DNA of 64,000 nucleotides from Kamptonema formosum PCC 10802 (GCF_000332335.1 NZ_KB235948.1:6673356-6737355); one strand, 5' to 3'; positions 27,396 to 38,301 are shown, numbered from the stretch's first letter. Translations and numbers: made by a program. Notes: generated from the sequence alone by a model not told the origin.

Positions 27396-28229
27396 TTTCT
27401 TTTGGCCAACTTTTCAGGGGTTGAATTCTTAAAAAAGCCGTTTACAAAAAGGTTAACCCTGCTTCGCTGAAATACACCTATTGGCAGCTGTAAGGAGCAA
27501 AGCACTTCAGTTACATTTCCATTGTGACACTTCCAAAGCTTCCGCGCTTGAAGCCGGTTTTCCCCAACCGGCCCCCTCTGGCCGCTCTGCAAAACCCGGG
27601 CGGCAATCGGAGCGCCAGTCGAGTACAAAGCTGGCTCATGAAGAGGGCGCAGAGGGGAACAAGGGAAAAGGCCGTTGCGCCAAACAGACAAGTCAGGGTC
27701 TCCCCCACACGCTTGGGGGTTTGCCAGGAGAGCCAAACTCCTTTCTGGCGGCTGATTCGCACAAGCTTGCTGTCTGCTGGTTTTTAGGTTGAACTTTTCC
27801 GTTTATCTCTAGCCCGTGTCGGAACCACTGGTCGAAAGCCCTCATCCCAAACAGACAGCCTCTCTCAGCCACCCTCAAGGATTTGCCGTTTCCGTGGCTG
27901 CGGTGTTCGTTTCCCCATGCCGTCAAAAGACCGGCCCGCCCGGTTGCGTCTGGCCTTTGCTCATTTGTTTTTTCACCGAAAGCAGGCTCGCGTGCGGCTT
28001 AGGTTCATTGTACCGCTCTCGCACCGGATTCAACAAAAGATTGGCCGGCGCGGGGAGATTCCCTGCCGGGTGCTGGCCCTGCCAGAGGACTCACCTTTAT
28101 AGAGGATGGATTCTTTCGGCAGTTTTGATATAATTTTTTGTTTTCGCCGGTGCCCGCACAGATTAAGATGGCTGCACAGGCACTCAAAGCCTGCAACCGG
28201 GTGAGGACTGGTTTGATTAAAAAATCCCT
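27396..28229. other. Intergenic, 834 bp between divergent regulator and kinase genes
   Basis: Overlapping open frames on both strands look non-coding. TTTTGATATAATTTTTTG near 28122 could hold a -10 element for the kinase gene. Confidence 0.4.
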
Positions 28230-31193
28230 ATGAATAACACTTGCCACCAACAGTCACTGGGAGCGTGCGCCCCCAGCCAGGAAATACAGAGACTCAGAGC
28301 GCAAGTCGAGAGCCTCAAGCAGGCGCTAGAGGCTAGTGTTGACCGGCATCTCAGACTGATGGAAGCCATGCCCCTGCGAGTGTGGGCTGCCAGCGCTTCC
28401 GGGGAAATCACCTATCTCAACCGCCGGTGGTACGAGTGTGGGGGAGCGCCAGAAGCGGAATCGCTGGACTTTTGGTTTTTCAAATCAGTCCATCCCGAAG
28501 ACCGGGAGCGGTTGCGAGCTCACCTGCTGCAGGGGTTGCGCCAGAGAGCTGGCTGGGAAATGGAATTGCGGCTGCTTTTGGCAGACGGCAGCGAGCGTTG
28601 GGCGGTGGCCCGCACCGAGCCGGTGCTCTCAGAGAGTGGCGCTGTTGTGGAGTGGGTGGGAACCTGCACCGACACAGACAAGTTGAAGCGCTCAGAACAG
28701 GCGGCCCAAAACAGGGCGGCTGAGAGTGAAAAGCGCTACCAGTTAATCGCCGAACACTCTACCGAGCTAATCTGCACGCACACCCCAGAGGGAATCTACC
28801 TGTACGTCTCGCCGGGCTGCCGCACCCTGCTCGGATATGAGCCAGACGAACTCGTCGGGCATTCCTTCTACCAGTTTTTCCACCCCGAAGACGCCGCCAC
28901 CTTCAAAAGAACTTACGGCTTCCAAGGCAGCTCGCTCGGGACTTACGCGCTGGCCCACCGGCTGAGGCGCAAAGACGGCAGGTACATCTGGGTTGAGACG
29001 ACCGGCTCATACCTGCGCCACCAGGATGGGGATACCGTCTTTGAGACGGTCGCGGTGTCCCGAAACATCAGCGAACTCAAGCTCGCAGAAGCCGAAATTT
29101 ACAGCCTCAATCGAGAGCTCGACCGGCTCGCCCGCAAACAGACGGTGCAGCTGAAAGCGGCTAACCAGCTCAAAGACGAACTGCTCGGTCGCGAGCAGCT
29201 GGTGCGGCACCAGGCAATGCAGGCCGAGCGGCAAGTGGAAACCGAGCGCAAGCGGACTGAAGCGGCGCTGTATTTCCTCGCCGAGGCGTCGGGCGTCCTG
29301 GGGGTTTCCCTGGACTATCAAACCACCCTGGAAAACCTGGCACAGGCGATAGTGCCTTTCCTGGCTGACTGGTGCGCCATTAATGTCATCGAGCCGGAAG
29401 GCTCCTGCCGCTGTCTGGCCGTGGCCCACAAAGACCCCTCGCGAGCGGAGCTGGTGCGGGAGCTGCACCGCCGCTACCCAGCCTCTGGAGATGGGACCTA
29501 CAGCCACCTTCGCCGGCTGCGGGGCGGCGAGACAGACGCGCCCTGGTGCGTCTCTATCTGTCTGGATATTACTGACGAAAAGCTGGCGGCGATTGCCTGC
29601 GATGAGGAACACCTGCAACTGCTGCGAGCGCTGAATCTCAGATCCTGCATCTGTTTGCCGGTGCGGCTGGGCCGGCAAATCTTCGGCTCGGTGCTGTTTG
29701 CCCTCTGTGACTCCTCTCGCCGCTACACCTCAGCCGACCTGACTTTAGCGGAGGATCTCGTCTGCCGCGCCGCCAATGCCGTAGAAAAGGCGCTGCTGTA
29801 CCGGCAGGCTCAGGAGACAGGAGAGAACCTGCGGGAGGCGATCTTGATTTTGGGCGAGCACCAGCACCAGTTGCGGACGGTACACCGGCTGACCAATTTG
29901 CTCAACCAGCGCATCGCTGACCTGCCCGGTTTGCTGCAGGTGATGGTTGAGGCGGTTTGCGAGTCAATTCCGGGAGCGCAATTTTGCCTGATCGTACTTT
30001 ACAACCCGGAGAGCTGCCAGCTGCAGCTGACCGCTACAGCCGGTCCGGGCACGGAAAACCTGCCGGTGGGAAGACCTCTGCAGACAGAGGACGGGGTGCT
30101 CAGCCAGGTGTTTTCCACCGGCGAATCCCGACTGCTGCGGCGAGAGTCGGGGCATCCGGGCTCCCGCCTGGAGGTGCCGGCTGCTGTTTATGCCGTGGCG
30201 ATCGAGTCTCGGGAGCCGGTGGCAGGCACCGCGCCAGCAGGCGGGCGTCTGGGAGTGCTCGCAGTCGGCAACTGGGAAGATGCCGGTGCCTTCGATCCCG
30301 ACGACCAGCTGCTGCTGGGTGCGGTTGGGGAGCAGGCGGCGATCGCGATTAACAACGCCCGGCTGATCAAAACCCTGGAGGAGCGAGAGGAACTTCTGGC
30401 GGTTCAGAATAACACGCTCGCCCGCCAGAACCGGGAGCTCGAAAGCTTGTCGGAGCGGATTGGGCAGCAGAATTTGCAACTGATCGAAGCGGCGCGGCTG
30501 AAATCGCAGTTTTTGGCTACCATGTCTCACGAACTGCGCACCCCTCTGAATGTGATTATGGGCTTTTCCCAGGTGCTGTTGCGCCAGCGCCAGAATCCGC
30601 TGGCCCCCAAGCAAACCGAGCTGGTGGAGCGCATTCTCAGCAATGGCGAAAACTTGCTGATGCTGATTGATGACATCCTCGACCTGTCGAAAATCGAAGC
30701 TGGTGCGCGACAGCTCAAACTGGAACCGTTCGATGTCGCTATGTTGGTGCGCGGAACTGTCGTTGAATTCCGCGCCATGGCCCAGCAGAAGAATTTGACT
30801 TTGCAGGTTGAGGTGGATTTGCCCGACTCCCACACTGTCAACGACCGCTCCTGCCTGCGGCAGATTTTGGCCAATCTGCTTTCCAACGCCATTAAGTTTA
30901 CCGAGTCTGGCGGCGTGCGGGTGTCGGTGCTGCCCACAGCGACCGATCAGCTGGCTCTCGCGGTCGCCGATACCGGCATCGGCATCGCCGAAACTGACCT
31001 GCAGCACATTTTTGAACCCTTCCGGCAAGTGGATCAGGCCCTCAATCGCAAGTACCCGGGCACCGGTCTGGGACTCGCCCTCACGCAATCCCTCGTCCGC
31101 CTGATGCAGGGCACGATTTCCGTTGACAGCCAGGTCGGTGTCGGGTCCACTTTCTGCGTCGAGTTGCCCCGTCTGGTCTCTGAGCTCTCCTGA
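28230..31193 (+). CDS. PAS/GAF sensor histidine kinase
   Basis: 987 residues, no membrane helix, so cytoplasmic. Order: coiled start, PAS (about 45-150, LMEAMPLRVWAASASGEITY), PAS (about 165-285, LIAEHSTELICTHTPEGIYL), coiled coil, GAF (about 360-530), GAF (about 575-715), coiled coil. The HisKA domain has the phosphorylated His near 767 (MSHELRTPLN), and the ATPase domain has LLSNAIKFTESGG, VADTGIGIAE and GTGLGLALT. No receiver domain, so it signals to a separate regulator, perhaps the NarL-type protein encoded divergently or the CheY-like one. Neither GAF has an obvious bilin-binding Cys-His pair that I can assign. Confidence 0.93.
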   Translation: MNNTCHQQSLGACAPSQEIQRLRAQVESLKQALEASVDRHLRLMEAMPLRVWAASASGEITYLNRRWYECGGAPEAESLDFWFFKSVHPEDRERLRAHLLQGLRQRAGWEMELRLLLADGSERWAVARTEPVLSESGAVVEWVGTCTDTDKLKRSEQAAQNRAAESEKRYQLIAEHSTELICTHTPEGIYLYVSPGCRTLLGYEPDELVGHSFYQFFHPEDAATFKRTYGFQGSSLGTYALAHRLRRKDGRYIWVETTGSYLRHQDGDTVFETVAVSRNISELKLAEAEIYSLNRELDRLARKQTVQLKAANQLKDELLGREQLVRHQAMQAERQVETERKRTEAALYFLAEASGVLGVSLDYQTTLENLAQAIVPFLADWCAINVIEPEGSCRCLAVAHKDPSRAELVRELHRRYPASGDGTYSHLRRLRGGETDAPWCVSICLDITDEKLAAIACDEEHLQLLRALNLRSCICLPVRLGRQIFGSVLFALCDSSRRYTSADLTLAEDLVCRAANAVEKALLYRQAQETGENLREAILILGEHQHQLRTVHRLTNLLNQRIADLPGLLQVMVEAVCESIPGAQFCLIVLYNPESCQLQLTATAGPGTENLPVGRPLQTEDGVLSQVFSTGESRLLRRESGHPGSRLEVPAAVYAVAIESREPVAGTAPAGGRLGVLAVGNWEDAGAFDPDDQLLLGAVGEQAAIAINNARLIKTLEEREELLAVQNNTLARQNRELESLSERIGQQNLQLIEAARLKSQFLATMSHELRTPLNVIMGFSQVLLRQRQNPLAPKQTELVERILSNGENLLMLIDDILDLSKIEAGARQLKLEPFDVAMLVRGTVVEFRAMAQQKNLTLQVEVDLPDSHTVNDRSCLRQILANLLSNAIKFTESGGVRVSVLPTATDQLALAVADTGIGIAETDLQHIFEPFRQVDQALNRKYPGTGLGLALTQSLVRLMQGTISVDSQVGVGSTFCVELPRLVSELS

Positions 31194-31629
31194 CTGGCCG
31201 GCGGCTATTTACGTCTTATTGATTATTATTAATAATAAACCGCCCCCGTAAAAGGACGACAATAGCAATGGAAAAAGAGTAAAATTCATAATATATAAAC
31301 ATTAGCAATTAAACGGATATTTCCGCAGCGGGAGCTTTTGTGGGGGGGGTCACGAAGCGTGCCTTTGCGCATCTTTGTGGGAGAGGGGGCATGGGGTGAG
31401 GGCTTCTTGTGGGCGTCCCTCAATCATTCTTGCTGCGCGACGCCGTAAGACGCCTGGGTGCTAGCAACCGATAATAAAAATAATAGGATATAGTACAGAG
31501 CGCCTAATTTACTCCAGGAAATAAACAGAGTAGCCACCGGCTGGTTTCCATTAAATTTGAGCAGTTCGGCACGCCGCCAACTCTGTGGCTAGCAGTGCGC
31601 ACATATCCTTATCAGGAGGGTCCCGCAGC
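31194..31629. other. Intergenic, 436 bp, AT-rich in part
   Basis: TTATTGATTATTATTAATAATAA at the left can form a weak hairpin. AATAAAAATAATAGGATATAGT near 31470 could include promoter elements of the next kinase. No gene. Confidence 0.4.
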
Positions 31630-34600
31630 GTGGAATACCAAAACATCACCTCTGACAAGCAGTCCGAAGAGCAAGTCCGCACCGCACTCCAAAAACTGAC
31701 CTTCCATCTGGAAAACACGCCGCTGGCAGTCATAGAGTGGGATGGCGACTTTCGAGTGAAGCTCTGGTACAGAGGATCTGAAAACCTTTTCGGGTGGCGG
31801 GCGGACGAAGTAACCGGCTTGCATCCGGATGAGTGGTCATTCGTAGTGCCAGAGGACTGGCCGGCGGTGAGCGAGGCCATCGCCCGGTTGCGCAGCGGGC
31901 TAGAACAGCAAAATATTTCGCGGAATCGAAACAGCACGAAAAATGGCGGAGTGATACACTGCCAGTGGCACAACTCAGCGCTGCTAGACGAAACCGGCAA
32001 TTTAGTGTCAGTGCTGTCCGTAGTTCAGGACGTCACCGACCGGGTGCGAGCACAGGAGGAGCTGCAACAGAGTGACCTAGCACTGAAGTTAGCCCTGCGC
32101 GCCGGTCGCACCGGCATCTGGGAGTGGAATATCCTCACCGGCTCCGTCAAGTGGTCTGACAGCCTAGAAGCAGCACACGGCATGGCTCCGGGCACCCACT
32201 CAAGGCAAAGTTTTGGCGGCACCTTTGCCGACTTCCTAAACATCATTCATCCGGCAGACCGGGAATTGGTCAGCAGCGCCATCGCCCGCGCCGTTGAGCG
32301 GCGAGAGAACTGCGACATCGAATTCCGCATCCTCTGGGCGGACGGCAGCACCCACTGGATAGCGGGAGTAGGACAGATATTTTGCGACGAAACCGGCTCC
32401 CCCGCGCGCATGCTCGGTGTGGGGAGCGACATCACGGCCCGCAAGCAAGCTCAAGAGGCCCTGCAAGCCGCCAACGACGAATTAGAAAGACGGGTTGAGG
32501 AGCGAACCGCCGAGCTAGCAGCAGCCAACGCCTCTCTAACCGAGCAAATCGCCAAAGCGCAGCTCCTCGATGCAGAGCGCCAGCTCCTGCTCGAACAGCT
32601 AGAAAGCGAGCGGGGGCTTTTAGAAGCCGTCTTGCAGCAAATGCCCCTCGGCGTCACCATTGCCGAGGCCCCTTCGGGACGGCTGATTTTCGCCAACCAG
32701 CAGACAGAGGCGATCTACCGGCAGGTTAACAGCACCAGCGGAACGCCAGCCAGCATTGAACAGTACAGGGACTGGCCCGCCTACTATCCCGACGGGCGAC
32801 CGTGCGAACCGGAAAACCTGCCACTGCAGAGCGCCATCAGGACAGGGGAGGCGCTGACCGGCATCGAGCTGAAAATCCAGCGCGGCGACGGCACTTGGGG
32901 AATTCTGTCCTTTTGCGCCGCTCCCATTCGCAATCGCGCTGGGGTTCCCGTCGCCGCTGCCGCCGCATTTTACGACATTACAGAGCGCAAGCAGACCGAG
33001 GAGCGGCTGCGGCTGCTCGAGTCAGCCGTCGTGAACGCCAATGACGCGATCGTGATTACCGAAGCCGAACCAGTGAGCGAACCCGGTCCGAGAATAATCT
33101 ACGTCAATGACGCTTTTACCCGCATGACCGGCCACACCCGTCAGGACGTCTTGGGCAAAAGCCCCCGCCTGCTGCAAGGGCCAAAAAGCGACCGCGCCGC
33201 ACTCGATAAAATCCGGACAGCGCTCAAGCAGTGGCAGCCGGTGCGCGTTGAGCTAATCAACTACCGCAAAGACAGCTCCGAGTTTTGGGTGGAACTGAGC
33301 GTCGTGCCGGTGGCTGACTCTGGCGGCTGGCACACCCACTGGGTAGCTGTGCAGCGCGACGTCAGCGAGCGCAAGCAAGCAGAGGAAGCATTGCTCCGCC
33401 GCAAGCAGGAATTCAAAGCGCTAGTTGAAAACACACCTGATATAATTATTCGCTGTGACAGACAGCTGCGTTACGTATATGTGAACCCAGCCGTAGAGCG
33501 GGCAACAGGAATGCCAAAAGAAGCCCTCACCGGCAAACACTGTCTCGACACCGGCTTTCCAGATGAACTGTGCCGGCTCTGGGAAGAAACCCTGCTCAAA
33601 GTATTTCAAACCGGTGCGGAACAGTCCATAGAATTTCAAGCTCCCACCGCCGGCGGACTGCGCACCTACCAATCTCGCGTCGTTCCGGAACTGGACAGTG
33701 ACGGCGCAATCCAGTACGGCTTGATAGTCAGCCGCGACATAACCGAAATCAAGCGAGCCCAAGAAGAAATTCGGCGAGAGAAAGACTTTTCCGAAAGACT
33801 AATTAACAGCAGCTTTGACGGAATTCTCGCGTTTGACCGAGAGTGCCGGTACACCGTCTGGAATCGGGCAATGGAAAGACTTACAGGGATGAGTAAGGCT
33901 TCGGTGTTGGGCAAATGCGCTTTCGAGGTTTTCCCCTTTTTGAAAGAAATCGGCGAAGACAAGTATTTCTTTGAAGTTCTCCAAGGAAAACACGCGAACG
34001 CTGCGCGAGAAATCAGCAGCGACCGGCCTTACAATATACCTGAGACTGGCCGGCAGGGATTTTTTGAAGCGTACTACTCTCCGCTGCACAGCGATTCAGG
34101 TGAAATCGTCGGGGGGCTAGGCATCATTCGCGAGATTTCCCAGAGGAAAAAAGCTGAGGAAGAACGCGCCCAACTCATCCGCGAGCAGGCGATCCGGTCG
34201 GCAGCGGAGAAGTCTGAGCGGCGGTTCGCCTTTATTGCGGAGGCTTCCCGGGTGCTGGCTTCCTCCCTGGACTACGAGACGACTCTGTTGAGCTTGGCGC
34301 AGCTGGTGGTGCCGGAAATCGCTGACTGGTGTGCCGTTTACGTGGTTGAGAGCGGCGGTCTGTGTCAGGTCGCAGTGGCCGGCACCGGCACAGGTTCAGG
34401 GTGCGAGGACAGGCATGGGGGGCAGCGGCATCCTGCCGGCGCGGCAGGGAGCGGCGTGGCCTTTGTGGTGAGCACCGGCACCTCCGAGCTGCACTCCTCG
34501 ATTCCCGACTGGCTGCTGCAGCAAGTCGCCCGCGACGCGGAACACCTGCGGGAACTGCAGGAGCTGCAATTGAAATCGGCGATGGTTGTGCCGGTCGCCG

Positions 34601-36453
34601 CTCGCGGAGAAACGCTTGGGGCGATTGCCTTTGTAGCGGCTCAGTCAGGTCGCCAGTACGAAAAGGCGGACCTGGTTTTGGCTGAGGAACTGGCCTGCCG
34701 GGCCGGTCTGGCGATAGACAGCGCCCGGGCGCACCGGCAAGCTCAGGAGGCGCGAGAGCTAGCCGAGCGGGCAGCCCACCGCGTTGCCCGCCTGCAGGAG
34801 ATTACTTCGGCACTGTCGGAGGCTCTCACTGCCGCACAGGTGGCTGAAGTGGCCGTCAGTCAGGGGGTTGCCGCCCTGGGGGCATGTGCCGGCTCGATGG
34901 CGCTGCTGGCGGAGGGAGAGTCTGCCCTTGAGGTGGTGCGGGCTGTGGGCTACCCGCAGGAGATTTTGGACTCCTGGCGCAGGTTCTGTGTCAGTTCGCC
35001 GGTGCCGCTGGCAGAAGCGGTGCGGACGGGAGAGCCGGTGTTTCTGGAAAGTCTGGAAGTGCTGAGCGCCCGCTACCCGCACCTGGCCCCGCTCCCGACC
35101 GTCACCGGCTACCGCGCCTTCGCTAGCATCCCGCTGCTGGTGAAAGGATGTCCGGTGGGGGCAATCGGTCTGTCGTTCAGCGAGAGTCGGGAGTTCAGCT
35201 CCGAGGAGCGGGCTCTGGCGCTCGCTCTGGGGCAGCAGTGCGCCGGGGCGATTGTCCGCGCCCGCCTGTACGAAGCGGAGCGGGCGGCGAGGGCGGAAGC
35301 TGAGGCGGCAAATCGGATGAAGGATGAGTTTCTGGCGGTGCTCTCCCACGAGCTGCGCTCGCCGCTCAATCCCATGCTGGGCTGGGTGCAGATGCTGCTG
35401 GCACGCAAGCTGAGTGAGGAAAAGACAAGGGCAGCCCTGCAAACGATTGAGCGCAACGTGCGGCTGCAGACTCAGCTGATTGACGACCTGCTGGACGTGT
35501 CGCGGATCGTTCGGGGCAAGCTGAAGCTGAATCCGCGCTTTGTGGAGCTGGCGGGCTCGATTGAAGCGGCTCTGAATGTGGTGCGCCAAGCTGCGGAGGC
35601 TAAGGGGATACAGATCGAGACTGAGCTCGCCCATCGAGCCGGTGTGGTCTGGGCCGATCCGGACCGCCTGCAGCAAGTGGTGTGGAATCTGCTCTCGAAT
35701 GCGATTAAGTTCACTCCTTCTGGGGGGCGGGTGACTGTCCGCCTCGAAGCTGCCGGTGACTGCGTTCAGCTGCAGGTGAGTGACACCGGCATGGGGATCT
35801 CTGAGAGCTTTCTGCCTTTCGTGTTCGACCGCTTCCGCCAAGCGGACAGCTCCACGACTAGAAGCTACGGCGGGCTGGGTCTGGGGCTGGCGATTGTCCG
35901 CCACTTGGTGGAGCTGCACGGCGGAACGGTTAGCGCTGCCAGTCCGGGTTTGGGACAGGGGGCGACGTTTGCGGTGAGGCTGCCGGTTGCGGATTGGGGC
36001 GTCGGGCGTCGGGCGTCGGGCGTCGGGGATGAGATGCCGGTGCCCTTGGAGAGCGCCATACCGGCAGCCCCACTGTCGGGGTTGCGGATTCTCGTGGTGG
36101 ATGATGAGGCTGACACGCGGGAGTTTCTCCACGCCGCTCTGGAAAATGGCGGGGGCGCAGTGCAGGCGGTGGCTAGTGCCGTCCTTGCGCTCGAGTCGAT
36201 TGCCCAGTCTCCCCCAGATGTTTTGGTGAGCGATATCGCTATGCCGGGTGAGGATGGCTATTGGCTGCTCCGCAAGGTGAGGGCTTTGGAGTCGCAGGGC
36301 GGGAGGCACATCCCCGCTGTGGCGCTGACGGCGTATGCTAGGGAGTCTGATGTCAGGGATGCCCTGGCGGCTGGTTTTGAGCTGCACTTGCCCAAGCCGG
36401 TGGACCCGGCTCAGGTGATTGCTGCCATCTCCAAGCTCGCCGGCAGGACATGA
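31630..36453 (+). CDS. Giant hybrid histidine kinase: six PAS, two GAF, receiver
   Basis: 1607 residues from GTG 31630, nine bases after AGGAGGG; an in-frame GTG at 31585 lacks a site. Order: PAS about 10-150, PAS 155-270, coiled coil 275-330, PAS 330-470, PAS 472-600 (GKSPRLLQGP: LOV-like shape without the flavin Cys), PAS 605-730, PAS 735-865, GAF 885-1050, GAF 1065-1215. HisKA follows (His about 1240, LSHELRSPLN), then the ATPase (NLLSNAIKFTPSGG, GLGLGLAIV) and a C-terminal receiver with Asp near 1534 (LVSDIAMPGEDG). A heptanucleotide repeat encodes the linker before the receiver. Cytoplasmic; ligands unknown. Its GAF1 closely resembles GAF1 of the preceding kinase, suggesting duplication. 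Confidence 0.93.
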   Translation: MEYQNITSDKQSEEQVRTALQKLTFHLENTPLAVIEWDGDFRVKLWYRGSENLFGWRADEVTGLHPDEWSFVVPEDWPAVSEAIARLRSGLEQQNISRNRNSTKNGGVIHCQWHNSALLDETGNLVSVLSVVQDVTDRVRAQEELQQSDLALKLALRAGRTGIWEWNILTGSVKWSDSLEAAHGMAPGTHSRQSFGGTFADFLNIIHPADRELVSSAIARAVERRENCDIEFRILWADGSTHWIAGVGQIFCDETGSPARMLGVGSDITARKQAQEALQAANDELERRVEERTAELAAANASLTEQIAKAQLLDAERQLLLEQLESERGLLEAVLQQMPLGVTIAEAPSGRLIFANQQTEAIYRQVNSTSGTPASIEQYRDWPAYYPDGRPCEPENLPLQSAIRTGEALTGIELKIQRGDGTWGILSFCAAPIRNRAGVPVAAAAAFYDITERKQTEERLRLLESAVVNANDAIVITEAEPVSEPGPRIIYVNDAFTRMTGHTRQDVLGKSPRLLQGPKSDRAALDKIRTALKQWQPVRVELINYRKDSSEFWVELSVVPVADSGGWHTHWVAVQRDVSERKQAEEALLRRKQEFKALVENTPDIIIRCDRQLRYVYVNPAVERATGMPKEALTGKHCLDTGFPDELCRLWEETLLKVFQTGAEQSIEFQAPTAGGLRTYQSRVVPELDSDGAIQYGLIVSRDITEIKRAQEEIRREKDFSERLINSSFDGILAFDRECRYTVWNRAMERLTGMSKASVLGKCAFEVFPFLKEIGEDKYFFEVLQGKHANAAREISSDRPYNIPETGRQGFFEAYYSPLHSDSGEIVGGLGIIREISQRKKAEEERAQLIREQAIRSAAEKSERRFAFIAEASRVLASSLDYETTLLSLAQLVVPEIADWCAVYVVESGGLCQVAVAGTGTGSGCEDRHGGQRHPAGAAGSGVAFVVSTGTSELHSSIPDWLLQQVARDAEHLRELQELQLKSAMVVPVAARGETLGAIAFVAAQSGRQYEKADLVLAEELACRAGLAIDSARAHRQAQEARELAERAAHRVARLQEITSALSEALTAAQVAEVAVSQGVAALGACAGSMALLAEGESALEVVRAVGYPQEILDSWRRFCVSSPVPLAEAVRTGEPVFLESLEVLSARYPHLAPLPTVTGYRAFASIPLLVKGCPVGAIGLSFSESREFSSEERALALALGQQCAGAIVRARLYEAERAARAEAEAANRMKDEFLAVLSHELRSPLNPMLGWVQMLLARKLSEEKTRAALQTIERNVRLQTQLIDDLLDVSRIVRGKLKLNPRFVELAGSIEAALNVVRQAAEAKGIQIETELAHRAGVVWADPDRLQQVVWNLLSNAIKFTPSGGRVTVRLEAAGDCVQLQVSDTGMGISESFLPFVFDRFRQADSSTTRSYGGLGLGLAIVRHLVELHGGTVSAASPGLGQGATFAVRLPVADWGVGRRASGVGDEMPVPLESAIPAAPLSGLRILVVDDEADTREFLHAALENGGGAVQAVASAVLALESIAQSPPDVLVSDIAMPGEDGYWLLRKVRALESQGGRHIPAVALTAYARESDVRDALAAGFELHLPKPVDPAQVIAAISKLAGRT
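35997..36027 (+). repeat. Heptanucleotide tandem repeat inside the hybrid kinase gene
   Basis: Four full copies of GGGCGTC plus GGG. Period 7 is not a multiple of three, so gain or loss of a unit shifts the frame between the ATPase and receiver domains. Encodes the short linker GVGRRASGVG. Confidence 0.85.
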
Positions 36454-36594
36454 GATGAATTACGGTTAGTTAATTGGCAACTATCATGGAGTAAATCTGA
36501 TTATCACACAACAAAAGCATCGCTCGCAGAGGATTGGGGTGTCATATAAACAATATGGATGCAAACGGATTTTAGATTAGGAAGCCCGTCTTCG

Positions 36595-37653
36595 CTAGCG
36601 GATGTCTAGCCAGGTATCAATTGGCTCGGCAGACTTCACAATATGCATGCCGGCACCGGCAAAGCGCTCGTAGGCCGCATCCGCTTGCTCCGTAAAGTCT
36701 ATCACACCCGGAATCACCACAGGCGTTGTGCAATCCTCCAAAAGATAGATTTTTTTCGCTAAGTTGGGGTCTTGCGCGGCAATCTCCGCCAGCAAATCCC
36801 CCACGGTCCAGGCAACGCAGTGACTTTTGGCCTGACCGGCAACAATCACAGCGTCAAATTCCAGCAATTTTTCAATGAAACGAGTATTTTTCTGAGCGAT
36901 TGGGCGTCCGTCGTGACCCTGCAAAACTTCCGGACGCAAAACGGAATAGTTCTCGGTAAGGGGATTGCTGCCTTTCATTTCAAAAAGAGTTGGGCTGTGA
37001 CGCGCGATATTGTGGAAGAACATCGCCTCCTCAACCGCTGATACGAGGGCGTGACCGATCCCTCCCCGCATAGAGTGATACGGCCAAATTATCAAGGGGT
37101 ATTTGCCACCGGCACTCAATGTTTTGACGTAGTGCGGGGCGTGTTTTTCCAGCTCAGCGGCATCGAGGCCAATGCTTCCCGCAACATCGGGGTTTACTTT
37201 CCAGACGCCACTGAGCAGATCTTCGGGGGTGATAGCGGTGGCGGGGGCGGGGTGTTCGCCGGCACCATTAATCCAGAAGATGGGGTGGAAGATTTGGGCG
37301 GCGGTGTGGGTGTCCATTGTGGCGGCAATGGCGGTAATTGCGCCCAGATTGCGATAGATGAATTCGCACAGCCGCTGGCTGTCACCCACAGCGCCGGTGC
37401 CGGACCTGCCGGCGACAAACAGTTCAAATTCGGGGATGCAGAAGGTGTTTTGCACGTCAATCGCCAGCAGGCAAATGCGGGTTTGGTCGCTGGATGCCGG
37501 TGGGATGCCGTGCTGTTTTGCCCAGTTTTGGGCTTCTCCTGCCCGCTGCTGGTAGGGCACTCGCCAGACTTCTCCCACTTTGCGGGGGTCGAAATGGGGG
37601 GGAATGGGCAGCTGTTTGGCTGTTTGGTAGCTCACGGTTTCATTCCTCGACAA
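36595..37653 (-). CDS. Isochorismatase/nicotinamidase-like cysteine hydrolase
   Basis: 352 residues, longer than the ~200 usual for the family because of a ~55-residue N-terminal extension and an internal insert. The catalytic Asp66 lies in [12 protein letters not shown], and the nucleophile Cys in [18 protein letters not shown]. The Lys of the triad is probably in the [15 protein letters not shown] region. The core is an alpha/beta amidohydrolase fold acting on amides or nicotinamide-like substrates; the actual substrate is unknown. It stands alone, with the ComFB gene upstream on the same strand (113 bp). Confidence 0.88.
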   Translation of the reverse strand: MSRNETVSYQTAKQLPIPPHFDPRKVGEVWRVPYQQRAGEAQNWAKQHGIPPASSDQTRICLLAIDVQNTFCIPEFELFVAGRSGTGAVGDSQRLCEFIYRNLGAITAIAATMDTHTAAQIFHPIFWINGAGEHPAPATAITPEDLLSGVWKVNPDVAGSIGLDAAELEKHAPHYVKTLSAGGKYPLIIWPYHSMRGGIGHALVSAVEEAMFFHNIARHSPTLFEMKGSNPLTENYSVLRPEVLQGHDGRPIAQKNTRFIEKLLEFDAVIVAGQAKSHCVAWTVGDLLAEIAAQDPNLAKKIYLLEDCTTPVVIPGVIDFTEQADAAYERFAGAGMHIVKSAEPIDTWLDIR

Positions 37654-37766
37654 AGTTAAGATTATTTGTTATAATATTATAAATAATTTCTCTCTCCATC
37701 TCCTTCCGCTCGGGAAGAAGGGGGGTGAGACGCGATAGATCGCGTCTCTACAAGATGCACCCGATC

Positions 37767-38069
37767 TCATTTGTGTTTCAGGGGAGTTGAAACTTTCAAG
37801 GGGTCGCGCCGGACAGCAGCGAAGCCTTGACGCACAGCCTGGATGATTTTAGGCATCAGCTGAGTTTTAGCGCGGTTCTGTAGCTGCTGCCATCCCTCCT
37901 CACTGGTGGCGTAGAATGGAGGCAGGCGATTGAGAGCGTAGGCGATCACTTCTGCCGGCTTGATATATGGAACCAGCTGGGACGGCAAACTCTCAAGCTG
38001 CCGGTGCACTTCTTCAGCGACTAGGGGTTCGAGGGCGTTGCAGTAGAGTGCCTCGGGTGGTGGTTGCAT
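37767..38069 (-). CDS. ComFB-family protein
   Basis: 100 residues from ATG 38069; a GTG three codons earlier is also possible. NALEPLVAEEVHRQLESLP, then IKPAEVIAYALNRLPPFYAT and SEEGWQQ, match the late-competence ComFB family. Cyanobacterial members have been linked to cyclic-di-nucleotide binding, natural competence and motility. Small, cytoplasmic, all-helical. No competence genes are adjacent. Confidence 0.85.
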   Translation of the reverse strand: MQPPPEALYCNALEPLVAEEVHRQLESLPSQLVPYIKPAEVIAYALNRLPPFYATSEEGWQQLQNRAKTQLMPKIIQAVRQGFAAVRRDPLKVSTPLKHK

Positions 38070-38301
38070 AGGACACACGGGATGCGGTAAATTTGGTGTT
38101 GTCGTTTTGGGGTGGGGCGAACACTCAACATGCCTGCCAGGGGCTAAGAGTCGAGCCTTATCCCTTTCCGGAGACTGAAGGTGCCAGCCCCAACCAAATT
38201 CTGTTGAGTCAGGTAATTTTTAGTGGGTAGATGTCCTGAAGTTGGGCGACAGACTGCCCTTTGCGACTGACTTGCACCCTGACTGCAGGCGGAACTGGGG
38301 A

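Noticed and set aside
29964-31088. A 374-codon minus-strand frame over the first kinase
   Set aside because: Shadow of the kinase ATPase region.
33140-33200. LOV photoreceptor domain in the hybrid kinase
   Set aside because: The PAS domain has the LOV-like shape GKSPRLLQGP but lacks the photoactive Cys of the NCRFLQ motif.
34759-36387. A 542-codon open frame antisense to the large hybrid kinase
   Set aside because: It mirrors a GC-rich coding region; the plus strand has unmistakable PAS, GAF, HisKA, ATPase and receiver domains.
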